Below are positions 33,661-44,619 of a stretch of 64,000 bases of DNA, one piece after another. The stretch's first letter is position 1; every line of letters begins with the position of its first letter. The stretch is from Corythucha ciliata (lineage: Eukaryota > Arthropoda > Insecta > Hemiptera > Tingidae): NCBI GenBank assembly GCA_038030265.1, contig CM075937.1, forward strand, positions 47,782,198-47,846,197. Direction: 5' to 3'. The position numbers and the translations under genes are program-made. The notes below the pieces were generated by a model. It saw nothing but the letters and a program-made list of their open reading frames with translations. It was not told where the DNA came from and did not search any database.

Positions 33661-34755
33661 ATGAAGGTGCTTCAGGCTAATTTGCAGCACAGCAGAACTG
33701 CGACGGCGGGTGTTGCGGTGCTGGAGGCTGGTTTGGAGTTCCAGGTGGGGTTGTTTCAGGAACCAATATCTCTTTAAGGGGAGGGTGCGAGGGCTCCGGA
33801 ATCGGAACTATGAGGTTATTCACGCAACGGAGGGACTGGAAAGGGTGAAGGCATGTGTGGTGGTGCAGTCTATCTTGCAGGGTAAGTGGGTACTCAACGC
33901 CGGACTTGGCAGTGACAAGTATAAATATTTAAATGCGAGGGGGGCACATAAGACTGTTTATGTAGCTTCCTCTGGTATAGGGCCTACGACGGAAGGACGG
34001 AGATCCCGGAAGAGCTGGAAAGACTGATAAAGATCTGAGTCCGGGAGGTGGCGATATTGATCGTCGGGGCGGACTTGAATGCCCATAACGTAGCATGGGG
34101 TTCGACAGATACGAATAGGGCAGGTGAGGAGCTTCTGGAAGACCTGGTAAGGCTGAATTTTGTAATTATGAATATTGGAAACATGCCCACGTTCGTGACT
34201 CGGAGCCGGAGTGAGGTGATTGACGCCACATTCTGCTCCGGGGGGGCGAGAGGCGTGATAACTGGATGGAGGGTGTGTAATGATATTTCCTCTGATCACA
34301 GGCCAATTAGATTCGAGGTTGGGGCGAAGCCGTTGGCGGTGAAGCCGGTTAGAAACCCCTGGCGAGCGGACTGGGATAAATTCGAGAGGAAGATACAGCA
34401 ACAACAAGCTGGGGAGCAGGAGCTGCAGGACGATAGCGTCGAACTTCAAGAAAACAAGCTGACTAGATCGTTGAAAAAAGCGTTTGAGGAAGCCTGTCCG
34501 GCCCGACGCGTTCGCGAAACGGGTGCGCCGTGGTGGAACTCCCAGCTCAGGGAGCAGCGTAAAAAAGTGAGGTCTAACTTTAATAGAGCTAGGTTGACGA
34601 AGGTTGGGGTGGATTGGCAGCAGCATAATGAAGCCAGAAAGGCCTACAAGCGGGACCTCCGGAGAACGAAGAGGACGGCGTCGAGGAAATTCTGCGAAGA
34701 AGTGGAATCGGCGAAGGAAACGGCAAGACTGAGCAAGGTCATCAGAGAGATGAGT
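33661..34755 (+). pseudogene. AP-endonuclease and linker of R1-like element 3
   Basis: The frame opens with ATG at 33661 (MKVLQANLQHSRTATAGVAV) and has LFQEP with the catalytic Glu, then shifts near 33775. After about 34030 it continues with LIVGADLNAHNVAWGSTDTN and SSDHRPIRFEVG, the D/N and SDH catalytic motifs, and the conserved PWWNSQL linker segment. It ends at YLGL, where the deletion junction lies. Frameshifts near 33775 and 34030 inactivate it. Confidence 0.8.
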
Positions 34756-34756
34756 A

Positions 34757-35886
34757 GTGGGGAGTACCTGGGGCTTAACCCCCCAACGGATGCTGTGGCT
34801 ATACACAGGTATAATTAGGCCCAGAATTTTGTATGGCGCTTTGGCTTGGTGGAAAGCGGTGGAGTGGTCCTGGGGGCGGGAGTTGATCGGCAGGGTCCAG
34901 CGTCTGGCCTGTCTGGTGGCTCTGGGGGCCTTCAGGACGACTCCAACGGCAGCGATGGAAATGTTGCATCGGCTGCGACCCCTGTATTTGGAGGTCAAGA
35001 TGCGCGCAATGGAAACATGTTATGAGTTGCAAGCCCATGGGAAATGGGCGGTTAGGGGGAGAGATTTGGGACACAGGGAAGTAGCGACGGAGCTCCAGCG
35101 GGTGGCGCCTGCCACGCAGATGAGGAGTGACAAAACCGTGAAGCGATTGGACTTGGGAAGGAAGATACGGATTCGAGTTAGTACGAGAGAGGAATACAGG
35201 GTGCAAGAGGGAACCATGAATTGCTTCACGGATGGGTCTAAGTTGGAATCGGGGATGACAGGATCTGGGTTCTGGATACCGGAGTTTGAAGGTGGGAACT
35301 GTAGGCCCCTAGGAAAGTTGGCCACGGTTTTTAAGGCAGAGGTCTAATTAGGAAGCATGTGAGGTTCAGGGAAGTGGTGATCTACGCGGACAGCCGCGCA
35401 GCCCTGGGGGCGGTGACCAGGCCGGTGGTGGAGTCGGCCTTGGTGGCGGACTGTCGGCGGGCCATCACAAGGCTACAGGGAATGGGTAATGAAGTGACCC
35501 TCGCGTGGATCCCTGGACACAGGGGATACGAGGGGAATGAGAAAGCTGATGAAATGGCGAAACAGGGGGCAAATAAGGAAGTATGGGAACCTGAGCCGAC
35601 TATTGCGGTCTTCAAGACAGTGGGGAGAGCCCAGATAAAGGCTTGCATTCGGGAATGGGACAGGGAGGCGACGATGTATCTGCTATCACTAAGTAGAGGC
35701 AGCATGCGGAGAGTTGTGGGGATGTTTACAGGCCACTATGCGCTACTTAAGCACCTCCACACAATGGGAATGGTGGCAGACCCAATGTGTCGGGGCTGCA
35801 AGTTGGAAGAGGAATCGGCTATGCACTTTGTAGGGGAGTGTGAGAGGGTATGCGGCTACTCGTTTCCGCATTTTCGGGACAGATAG
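34757..35886 (+). pseudogene. Post-RT, RNase H and finger region of R1-like element 3
   Basis: The frame starts with TWGLTPQRMLWLYTGIIRPR, which in element 2 follows the RT thumb, so everything between linker and thumb is gone. RNase H shows FTDGSKLESG and FKAEV, a stop or frame change at 35347, then YADSRAALGAV and GHRGYEGNEKADEMAKQG. The finger is CRGCKLEEESAMHFVGEC. The reading frame ends at 35886 with a further shift; coding similarity to element 1 continues to about 35973 (NAVDRFADSH). Confidence 0.82.
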
Positions 35887-35959
35887 GTTGCCAGGCATCA
35901 CATTCTCGAGGGCCGAGGCAGTCCGAGTCCTTCAGTTTGTGAATGCCGTAGATAGGTTT

Positions 35960-36065
35960 GCGGACTCGCATTAGGCTTTTCCGAGTCCGACCCCAAGGGC
36001 ATGGCGTATGAGCCGGTAACGGCTTAAGCGCTCCGGGCTCGGCTAGGCCGGGTGCGGGCCCACTG
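35960..36065 (+). promoter_or_regulatory. Conserved 3' end motif of the R1-like family
   Basis: TTCCGAGTCCG and GGCATGGCGTATGAGCCGG match the tails of element 1 (13617-13660) and of the fragment at 44.55 kb. AGCCG-GTAA-CGGCT forms a perfect 5-bp hairpin, followed by GC-rich repeats. Non-LTR polymerases recognise 3' UTR structure, so this is a candidate template-recognition site; that role is inference. Confidence 0.45.
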
Positions 36066-36083
36066 AATAATAATAATAATAAT

Positions 36084-36091
36084 GGTCACTG
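36084..36091. repeat. Right target-site duplication of R1-like element 3
   Basis: GGTCACTG repeats the left copy at 32088-32095 and resumes the BEL/Pao sequence. Confidence 0.8.
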
Positions 36092-36855
36092 GTCGCAAGC
36101 GATCTAGGAACGGGAGGTAGTCCCGTCACTCTGGAAACGCTTCTTTCGTTGGGTTTTGACTGGCCCAGTCCACAATGAGAAAGTTGTCACTCATAAAGCG
36201 ATATGGGATGGCCCCCCTCCTGAAGTTTGTCTGCTTATCATTGGAAGATCCTTTTGGTCGCTTGAAAAGGTACCACAAAGCACGCAGATAGACCCGAATT
36301 CGGCATTTTGCGTAAGAGTTTTCATTGAGTCAGTTCAAAAGGAACCGCGAATTGACAATACGTGTCGTTCCACTATTATTTCATCCAGGCAAACCCCAGT
36401 TAGGCGAATCGAAGTCGATCGCCCTCCGCCGCTTTAAGGCTTTGGAAAAACGATTTCGTGAGAATCCTCAGTTGCATTCTGATTATAAACGGTGTTATAT
36501 GGCTGACAATATTGAAGCTGGTTATATGGTCAGGATTTCCGACTGCGAAGATCGTGATGGCTATTTTATACCCCACGCCCGAGCTGCTGGTGCGTTGTTG
36601 TTGGCACAATTGTTCAGTGCTGTTCGTGTTCGCTAAATGTTTGAAGGCCACATTATTTTCGATCAGTATTTCCTGTGGACTGATTCTGAAATAGATTGGA
36701 TTTGATCCAGCAATTGACGATAACATCCAGCTGGAGGTATGAGTCCTCTCCGACAAACCCAGGGGATTGCGCCAGCAGGGGTCTGTTGCCCTCTAGTTTA
36801 ATATCATTTTCGTTGTGGTGGTCTGGCCCAGCTTGATTAAAGGAACCTGGAGCGT
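36092..36855 (+). pseudogene. BEL/Pao protease end, RT start and RNase H fragment, right part of the split element
   Basis: Directly after the duplication comes the protease-RT spacer (RWVLTGPV in one frame). It is followed by RSFWSLEKVP and then KPQLGESKSIALRRFKALEK and NIEAGYMVRISD, the well-conserved BEL/Pao start of RT. At about 36600 the sequence jumps to YFLWTDSEI and SPTNPGDCASRGL with LWWSGPA, the RNase H and connection region of BEL/Pao, so most of RT has been deleted. Several frameshifts are present. Integrase is absent. The element is a relic of the same type as that at 44.6-46.0 kb, which retains the missing RT part. Confidence 0.8.
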
Positions 36856-37199
36856 GGGTTGAGTTCCAGCCATCCAGTATTCCTAGGATTGTGCCTTCTT
36901 CCCGCCCTGGCTTGATGCTTTGAAAGGCACAGGCTGATACATTACCGCTCTGCGGTGGGGAGTTTTATAGGTGTTAATGTAGGGACGAGGATAGTGATAC
37001 CCGTGTATGAGTAAAGGAGGCTGCCACGCGTGCAGGTTCCATAGACCGCTAGACGAACAGACGAACGATGTACAGACAATTTATAGCGGCGGCGATGGTT
37101 GCTGGTCACGGAATTCTACGAGCCGGTGCTCTGGGTATCTGATACCTGATGTTGCGGTGTGGTACGTTGGGCGATGTCAGGACCTCTGTTTCTCTCTGA
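36856..37199. other. Unassigned sequence between two retroelement relics
   Basis: GC content rises across this stretch. The left part may be further BEL/Pao sequence after LKEPG and the right part the 3' tail of the minus-strand non-LTR relic, but no motif supports either. Confidence 0.3.
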
Positions 37200-38085
37200 C
37201 TGCACCACGCGTTGGTGAAGCACAGGAAGCGGCGGGCCGAGGTTTTACAAGCAACGAGATTTCTGAGATCGATGGGATTTGCCGCGCGATCTCGTTGACG
37301 ACGATAAAACGGGAAGCGGAGAATTGCATGCTCCGCTGATTAGGCCTCGCCCCCGCATCAAGGGGCTAGTCAGGGCTGTCTCGACGGCGATGAAAGTGGA
37401 GCTTCTCGTTAAATGAGCCGTGGCCTGAAAGGAGTTGTACAGCAGGGTAGCTCAGGAAGCACACCATTTCCACGTCCGGAATGATGGCGTAGGTGTGGCG
37501 TCCAGTATGGTAGCGTTGGCCCATTCCGTTTGCCATTGTTGGATGGCTGCGGGGCGACATGCACGGCGGTGTGGGGGGGATGCTACGGAGCCATGGCGGT
37601 AGTGACTGATGGATGCCCTAGCGGGAGGACTCCGGCGAGGACGTGGAGTGTCAGGTGGGCGGTCGTCGAGTAATGCACGGAGAGCAGCGAGGAAGAATCG
37701 ACATTGAAGGGAGCGCACCTGCCGCGCTTTTGGTCGGCAGGGCGTGCTGTTGGCCACCATGTGGCGCATGCGTAGGCCACTCGCGGCACGAATGCGCGGC
37801 CTTGTAGTATAGGAGTCGTCGTTGGAAGGAAGGCCCCCAACCACGCCTGGAGATCCCCCGGAGAAAGCTGCAGGTGGACGCAGTTGTACTCGCCAGGTCT
37901 GCGATGTGAAGGGTAGGCAGTCCAAATCACATCAATGTGACACCCAGGTATTTCGCGGGGTGCGTCAGAGGCATGTTCCAGTCGTTGACCGTTCGGAGAT
38001 GGCATTGTGGTGGGAATAGCTGGGTCTCTCGGAATATTGTCAGAGACGATTTGGCACAATTGATGGTAATTAGAAGGTAGGCAAA
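37200..38085 (-). pseudogene. Non-LTR retrotransposon relic: RT thumb and C-terminal region
   Basis: On the minus strand, frames at 38085-37950 read LITINCAKSSLTIF and then MPLTHPAKYLGVTL, the segment between YxDD and thumb of non-LTR reverse transcriptases. Further down, with frame changes, come LTLHVLAGVLPLG, where relatives have a V-x-AG-x-x-PL segment, then GRHTYAIIPDVE and AVQLLSGHGSFNEKLHFHRR, the xxLLTGHGxF block that precedes the C-terminal finger in R1- and TRAS-like elements. At least three frameshifts are present. The YxDD motif itself lies outside the recognisable part. The GC content is clearly higher than in the surrounding repeats. Confidence 0.7.
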
Positions 38086-38099
38086 CAGTTATCAAAAAC

Positions 38100-39400
38100 G
38101 ATGAAGCGATTTGTTCTGTTTTTAGATGACGGAATTAGAGGGTAAAATTAAAAAAAGAACTAATTCGAAGGGAAGATTGCGAAGGCGAGGCTAAAATAGA
38201 GAAAGGGCACTAATTCAAAGATGAAATTCAGGCCAAAAAAATGTTAATTCACCGGTAAAACTGAAAATTCGCGGTCTTGGCACCTTCAAAAGTATAATTT
38301 TCCATTTACTTAAGTAGTGTAGTAAAATTAATAACGTGAACATAACACTGGGCCTCTGGTAAGACCGAATCTACGGCTTTAGGGTTTTAAAAATGACTTT
38401 AAAACTCATTTTCGCTGCTTAGGGGGGCGCTCAAAATCCATTTCGCGGCTCAGGCTCTGTTTAAAGTCAATTTTGTGGCTTTGAGTCTCTAAAAAAAAGG
38501 GCATTTTCCGCGTTTTGGGACTCTCAAAAATTATGTTCATGGATCTGGATTCTTTTTAAAGTCCATTTTCGTGGCTCCGGGCCTCTCAAAAAACCCAATT
38601 TCATTGATGCCTCACGCCCCTTAAAAACCCTATTATTTGGCTTTGACCCTTTTAATAGTCATTTTCGCTATTTCAGGACTCACTGAAAACAAATTCGCTG
38701 CTTTGGACAATTTTAAAAACCAATTTCGTGGCTTTTGGCTTTTTTGAACGTCATTTTTTGCTGTACTGAGCCTCTGAAAACACAAATTTGGTGGCTTTGG
38801 CTCTTTTAAAAATCATTTTCACTGCATCCGGGCGTTTTTTAAGCCCAATTTCGAAGCTCTCGTATCTTTTTAGAGTCCGTTTTGCGGCATACTCGGACCA
38901 CTCATTATAAAACAATTTTTTTTTTCGAGTTTGACACTTTCAATGTTCCAGTTTCACGTGTCTGGCTCCTCTAAAACCCCAATTTCGGTGCGTTGCTTTC
39001 TCCACAAGGACTCAATTTCACGTTTGCCTATTCAAATGGGCCGGTTTCACGGCTTTGTCTCCCTCATAAATCAAATTTTTCGAAGTTATGGCACTTCCAC
39101 AACCATCCAAGTCACAATTTCAGGGCGTTTGGTACTTTCAGAAATCAATTTCACCTTGTCCTATTGCTCATGTTTCCCGATATTGCCTTTTTTTTGTGTA
39201 CAGAAACGCCGTTGATCACGCTCGTTCAAAAACACAAGATAGCCGAGTTGCCACCATTTGTAGACCAAAATCTGTCGGTGCCCGGGACGGATATCTCCAT
39301 AAGCTCCTCTCCCCCCCTCCCCCCATGGTCAGGATAAACAAAGAAATATCATTCTTACATTGCGGAGTCACGAATTTGTCTTCAGAAACCACAAAATCGT
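38100..39400. repeat. Diffuse repeats: short 30-bp unit stretch, then a TTTCGTGGCTTTGG-type repeat
   Basis: 38100-38290 holds a few + oriented 30-bp units. From 38380 to about 39180 a different degenerate unit recurs every 35-45 bp, near CCATTTTCGTGGCTTTGG with CTCTTAAAAA. Frames of 94-114 codons between 38931 and 39417 run through these units and show no domain, so they are not called genes. Confidence 0.7.
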
Positions 39401-39404
39401 CATT

Positions 39405-42400
39405 TTCTCAACTTTAGCCGCAAACGATTCTCTCAATTTAGCCACTAATTAGCGTTTTTTCCTAATTTTCCCCGAGAATTAGCGTTTATTCTTGATTTAA
39501 ACCACAAACTTGCCCTTTTTCTCAATCCGTAGCCACGAAAATAGCGGTATTTATTAATTTTTTTCGAAGAATAAGCTCGTGGCGATCCATCAATTTTATC
39601 CGCGATTTAGCATTTGTTCTCCATTTTAGCCGCGATTTAGCATTTGTTCTCCATTTTAGCCGCAAATTAGTATTTTTCTCAGTTTCAACCGCGCGAATTA
39701 GCATTTTCCTCCGTCCTCCCTACAGTGCTCTCACTGTATGGTCCAAATTACCGCTTTCTCGTAATTTCATTAGTGAATTAGAACTTTTTTCGTAATTTTC
39801 GCGGCAAATTAGCGCTTTTTCTCAATTTTAGCCGCGATTGGTCAATTCCAATTTGAGTTGGCACTTTTTTCCTCAATTTCAGCCGCGAATTAGATCTATT
39901 TCTTACTTTAGCCAAGGAATTAGCGCTTCTCCTCAATAATAGGCGTGAATTAGAGATTTCCCCACATTTGTGCTATGAATTAGCGCTTTTTCATAATGTT
40001 AGCCGGAAATTAGCGCTGCCAAAAGATCAGCGCTTTGTCTCAATTTTAGCCGCGAGAATTGGCGATTTTTTCCAATCATGCTATGTATTAAATAGAACTT
40101 TTTTATAACGTATGCTCCTAATTAGCGCTATTATTTAATTGTTTATTGTCGTTAATTAGCGCTTTTTTCAGAATGTTGGTGCTTTTTCTATATTTTAGCA
40201 AAGATTCGACGCTTTTTCACAGTTTTAGCACCGAGTTAAGGCTTATTTTTTTCAATTTTAGCAGTGAATTAGCACTTCTCTTTATTTTAGCAGCTAATCA
40301 TTCCTTTTATCACTTCAGTTTATACACGAATAAGAACCCTTTTACTCAGTTTCTGCCACGAATGAACGCTTTCTAGTGAATTTTACAGAACACAAACGTT
40401 TTCGCGATGTCCCCGCATTTTGCTACAAATTAGCGCTGTTACTATGCCCCAATTTAGCGTTTTTTCTTAATTTTATTCACGAATAGGCGTTTTTTTTTTT
40501 AAATTTTAGCCGCGAATTTACACTATTTCACAATTTCCCCAATGTTAGCCGTGTATTAACGACTTTTTTCCAATTTTCTACGTATTAGCACATTTTCCGA
40601 ATGTAGGCCCCAAATTAGCGCTTTTTCATTCAATTTTTATTGTTGTGAATTAGCGTTTTTTCAGAATGTTGGAGTTTTTTCAATATTTTGGCCATGTGAT
40701 TTGTCGCTTTTCTCAATTTTAACCCCGAGTTAGGGCTTATTTGTCTCAATTTTAGCTGTGAATTATCACTTTTCTCCATTATAGCACCTCAAATTATTCC
40801 TTTTGTCACTTCAGTTTTTTCCGCGAATTAACGCTTTGCCGGAAAAAAAAAACGCGTTTTTTCAATTTTAGCCGCGAATTATAACGATTTTGCCACATCG
40901 TGCCATAAATTAGCGCTTTTATTACGCACCAATTTAGCGATTACTTTTGATTTTGTTTGCAAATTACCGCTTCTTCACAATGTTAGCCGCCTATTAACGC
41001 TATTTCGCAATTTCTCGATTAATTTTAGCAATGAAATTAGCAAATTTTCCCCATTGTGTGCTAAGAATTAGCACACTTTCCCAACTTATGTTCCCAAATT
41101 AGCAAATTATCCCTTTTTCAAAATGTTAACCTCGAATTAGAGTTTTTTCCTAATTTTAGACCTGATTTAGGGCTAATTTTTTTCAATTTTAGCAGTGAAT
41201 TAGCACTTTTCTCCATTTTAACAGCTAATTATTCCTTATATCACAGTTTCTGCCGTGAATTACCGTTAAGTATCTATTAATTTTTCCCAGACGACAAACG
41301 TTATTTTTTGATTTTAGCCGTGAATTTAGCGATTTTTCCACATTGTGCAATGAATTAGCGCTTTTCTTAAATTTATACCCCAACACAGTGCTTTTTATTG
41401 ATTTCATTTGCGAATTAGCGTTTTTTCATAATGTAATAGTCACGAAATAACGCTATTTCACAATTCTGCCCAATGAAGAAGCGTTTTTTCTCAATTTTAA
41501 CAACGAAATTAGCAATTTTTCCCGCATTGCGCTAAGAAAATGCGCCTTTTTCCACTTTTATACTCCCAAATTTGGAATTTTTCTTAATTTTATTCGCGAA
41601 TTAGTGCTTGCTTATATTTTAAGCCTCGAACTAGGGGGTTTTCTCAATTTTAGCCGCTGATTCATCAATTTTAGCCCTGAGGCCCTGAGTAAGCACCGTC
41701 TCTCGCAATTTTCGCCGCTAATTACAAATTTTTCACATTTTTTTTTTTTTAATGAATTTGTGTTTTTTTACAAATATAGTTCCAAGTTAGCGCTTTTCCT
41801 TCATTTTATTTGCGAGTTAACGCTTTTCCTCAAGCCGCGAATTAGTTATTTTCATCAATTTTAGCTGCGAATTAGTTATTTTGTTCCTTTTCCCCAATAG
41901 TTGCCTCCGGTCCAAAAAATGCAAATCGGCGTGAATTAGCAATTTTTTGTGTAAATTAGCAATTTTTTTTACATTGTGCTTTGAGATTGAATTTTTTTTT
42001 CTTCAATTTTCGTTCCGAATGGACGCTTTGTCTTAATTTTACTTGCGAGTTAGCGCTTTTTCATAGCGATTTCTGAAATTTTACTCGCAAGTTAGCGATT
42101 TCTCTTAATTTAAGTCGTAAATCAGCGTATTTCTCAGTGGCAAATGACCGCTTCTCGTCATTATTTCCTCGAATTAGCGATTTCTCTCAATTTCAGCCGC
42201 TATAATTAGCGCATTTTCTTACATTTTGTCCGCGAATAATTGGAATTTTCTCGATATTATCCGCACACCAAAGGTGATTTCTTTACTTCAAGCTATGAAT
42301 TAGAGCTTTTTCGACATTTTTGGTGCAAGGTGACAGCTACATATAAGAAACATTGCTTTTTTTTCGTATTTCTCGCGTATTAGCACTTTTTTTAATTTTA

Positions 42401-42410
42401 GCGGTGAACT
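39405..42410 (-). repeat. Diffuse ~30-bp degenerate repeats, inverted orientation
   Basis: The unit is the reverse complement of that at 1.4-5.3 kb: TTTTCTCAATTTTAGCCGCG then AATTAGCGC, spaced 28-32 bp, through 3 kb. At 39591-39660 two units are nearly perfect tandem copies of 27 bp (CGCGATTTAGCATTTGTTCTC). There is no gene. Confidence 0.88.
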
Positions 42411-44510
42411 ATATCTTTCAGAATAGCAAATATAGAGGGGATCTGGCCCTTCTATGAATGTCCCCTATCTCCCTTGCGCTGTCCTCTCTGCGGGTTCACA
42501 TGTGCGTAAAAGGTTGGACTGTTTTAAAATTCTGCCTTCGCGTTATGCACAGTGAAATTGAGCCGCCAGTGGAGGCTAAAAATTCAAAATTCCACGCAGT
42601 TTGTGTCTAGTTAAGGCACGCAGTCAGTGGGGAAATCCCCGCGTTTTCAGGTAAATGAGATGTAACAGGGAGCTATTTTTCTTCAATAATTGAAGAAGAT
42701 TCTTATCCGTCCGTCTTAATTTAGTTCGAAGTAAGATATGAAACGAAAAAATTGAATTAACCCTCTACCCCCTCCCCCATCATCAAACCTCATTGAGGAA
42801 AATAAAATCTCGTCCACTTAAATCTTTGCATTTCAACATCTTCCCCCCTCCGCCACGATAGACCTGGATTAAAGCCAAAAGTTCGGTCTTGTGAGACGGG
42901 GGCGCGAGGCCGTCGCGTCGTCTTCTCTCATTAAAATGGGACACAGCTTTACAAATGTCGAGCGATATGTTTTGAGGTTTGTATCGAGTAGTGTTTAGGG
43001 TGGGCCGGCGGGGGTAGGAGGGGGATTCATTTCAACATTCTGACATTAATTTCTTGTAACGTTCAAGGTTGAATTACTTTTATGCTAGGAGGATACTCCT
43101 TTTTTCAAGTTTTTTCTTTTCTTTTCTTTCTTCGCCGCCGTCTTGTCATTCCACATAGAAAAATGCGTGATGTTTAATCCTTCGATTTAATAATTCATTA
43201 TATTCGTGACTGTGTATAATTGTGTACATTCTTGGAGATTTATTAGGAGTAATAAGTGGATACGATGTCGACACGTGGAATAAATTCTATAAAATAGCAG
43301 AATTAAAGTTTCTAAGGCATCCCCAATGCTGTCAAAGCAAATAAAAGAACATTTTGAGTTGTATGTACCTCCCCCTCATCCCCCCCCCCGTCCACAAGTT
43401 TGACGTTCTAAAGATTTTCTCACTGAAAAAAGCCATAAATTATACGAGCAACGGGGACGTTTTTGTAAGTTTACACCTTTCCTATGTCTTCACCCCCCAT
43501 TCCCCCAAAGCCCACCCACCCACGACCACCACAACAAAAAACAATATAAAATACCTGAAAACCTCCACGGTGCTTTAAAATTTGCCCAACTCAGCCTCAT
43601 CGTTCTCCTCTCGTATGCCCGTCTGCTTGATTACAAAATTTAAATTATTAAAAAATTGAGCACTTTATAACATACACTCATGACCGCACAAGGGCTGCTG
43701 GCTATAGGGAGGGAAGACACTCGCTCGCTTTCAAATGTTTCTTTTTTTTTTTTGTTATTCCAAAGGAAAGTCCTTTAAAGCTGGAAGCGCGATCGACTTG
43801 GGAGAGGGTAAGAAATAATGTGGAGAGGGGGGCATACAAAGTTCCAAACTGTAAACAAAGCGCCGCAAAATATAGTTGCTTGACTAGAAATCCTCGGAAT
43901 TAATTAAAAGTCTTACATTGGAAACTAGAAAAACTAGGTATTTATGTTTTGTTTTGTGTTTTTTTTTTTTTATAGGTGGAGCTATAGGAACAAAAGTTAC
44001 TCACAGCAACATATTCGATACCACAGCAATCGGTTAATTCTAAGTTTTGGTCTTTTTAGAGCCTTTGTCTTAATGGTCCCACGATTTTCGGCAATTCCTT
44101 TCTGAATAAAATATAGCCCGTTTTTTTGCCCTTAAAAAAAAAAGCTTGGCAAACCGTAGAATGTTCACCTGTTTCTCATCGCCTGTTTCTTTATCGTGTG
44201 CCTTGAAAAGCGAAGGGCTCATTTTCATGCGAACGGTTTCGTACCAATAAATTGACATCGCCCTTGATCCCTTAATGATGTCAAGAACACTTTTCATCCG
44301 AGCGTTGATTTTGAGGGGGGAAAGAAAAACATATGACCGGCTGTTTATGAAAAATAAAAATTGCGAGTATCGTAGAAATAAATTCCACTACAGTTTAATT
44401 TTTGATCGAAGAAGGCCTTCGGTGGCTCTGTTTTTGTGCTGGCTGTTTTCATAGTAACTTAACCAACCGAAATTTCGTGGATTTACCTTTCACTTACTTG
44501 GATTTCATGG
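42411..44510. other. Apparently unique non-coding DNA
   Basis: No coding exon, RNA gene or transposon could be recognised on either strand. Homopolymer and C- or T-rich runs are frequent (C9-10 at about 43381, T runs at 43740 and 43960). The 73-75 codon frames here have no similarity that I recognise. Confidence 0.4.
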
Positions 44511-44607
44511 ATAAATAGGTTTGAGGAGTCCGTATATACTAACAGGCCCTCCCGAGTCCGAGGGGGGGGGGAGGCAAGCGCGGGTATGGCGTATGGACCG
44601 AAAGGCT
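44511..44607 (+). mobile_element. 3' end fragment of an R1-like element
   Basis: GGATAAATAGGTTTGAGGAG and CCCTCCCGAGTCCGAG through ATGGACCGAAAGG match the last codons and 3' UTR of element 1 (13586-13665). Only about 95 bp remain, a severely 5'-truncated copy. BEL/Pao sequence begins right after it, so it may have been inserted into that element. Confidence 0.75.
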
Positions 44608-44619
44608 TTTGGCACCTGT

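Larger units (their letters stand above)
32096..36083 (+). mobile_element. R1-like non-LTR retrotransposon, element 3, with a large internal RT deletion
   Basis: The copy lies between 8-9 bp direct repeats inside a BEL/Pao element and ends in (AAT)5. It has a short 5' leader (32096-32238, T-rich with repeated GTGGTTTT), ORF1 in two frames, an endonuclease and linker, and then jumps at about 34755 straight to the sequence after the RT thumb, RNase H and finger. The whole catalytic palm (motifs A to C) is missing. Its 3' UTR resembles that of element 1 but adds a GC-rich hairpin region (35990-36060). Confidence 0.87.

Noticed and set aside
33958..34998. 346-codon minus-strand open frame
   Set aside because: It lies opposite the endonuclease and RNase H coding sequence of element 3, crosses its deletion junction and has no domain. 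It is an antisense shadow despite its length.
37452..38095. Two overlapping minus-strand frames of 157 and 170 codons as new genes
   Set aside because: Neither frame alone is a protein; pieces of different frames match the RT thumb and C-terminal blocks of non-LTR elements, so this is a frameshifted relic.
38931..39417. Overlapping 94-114 codon frames
   Set aside because: They follow the TTTCGTGGCTTTGG-type repeat in three frames at once, which indicates repeat composition rather than coding.
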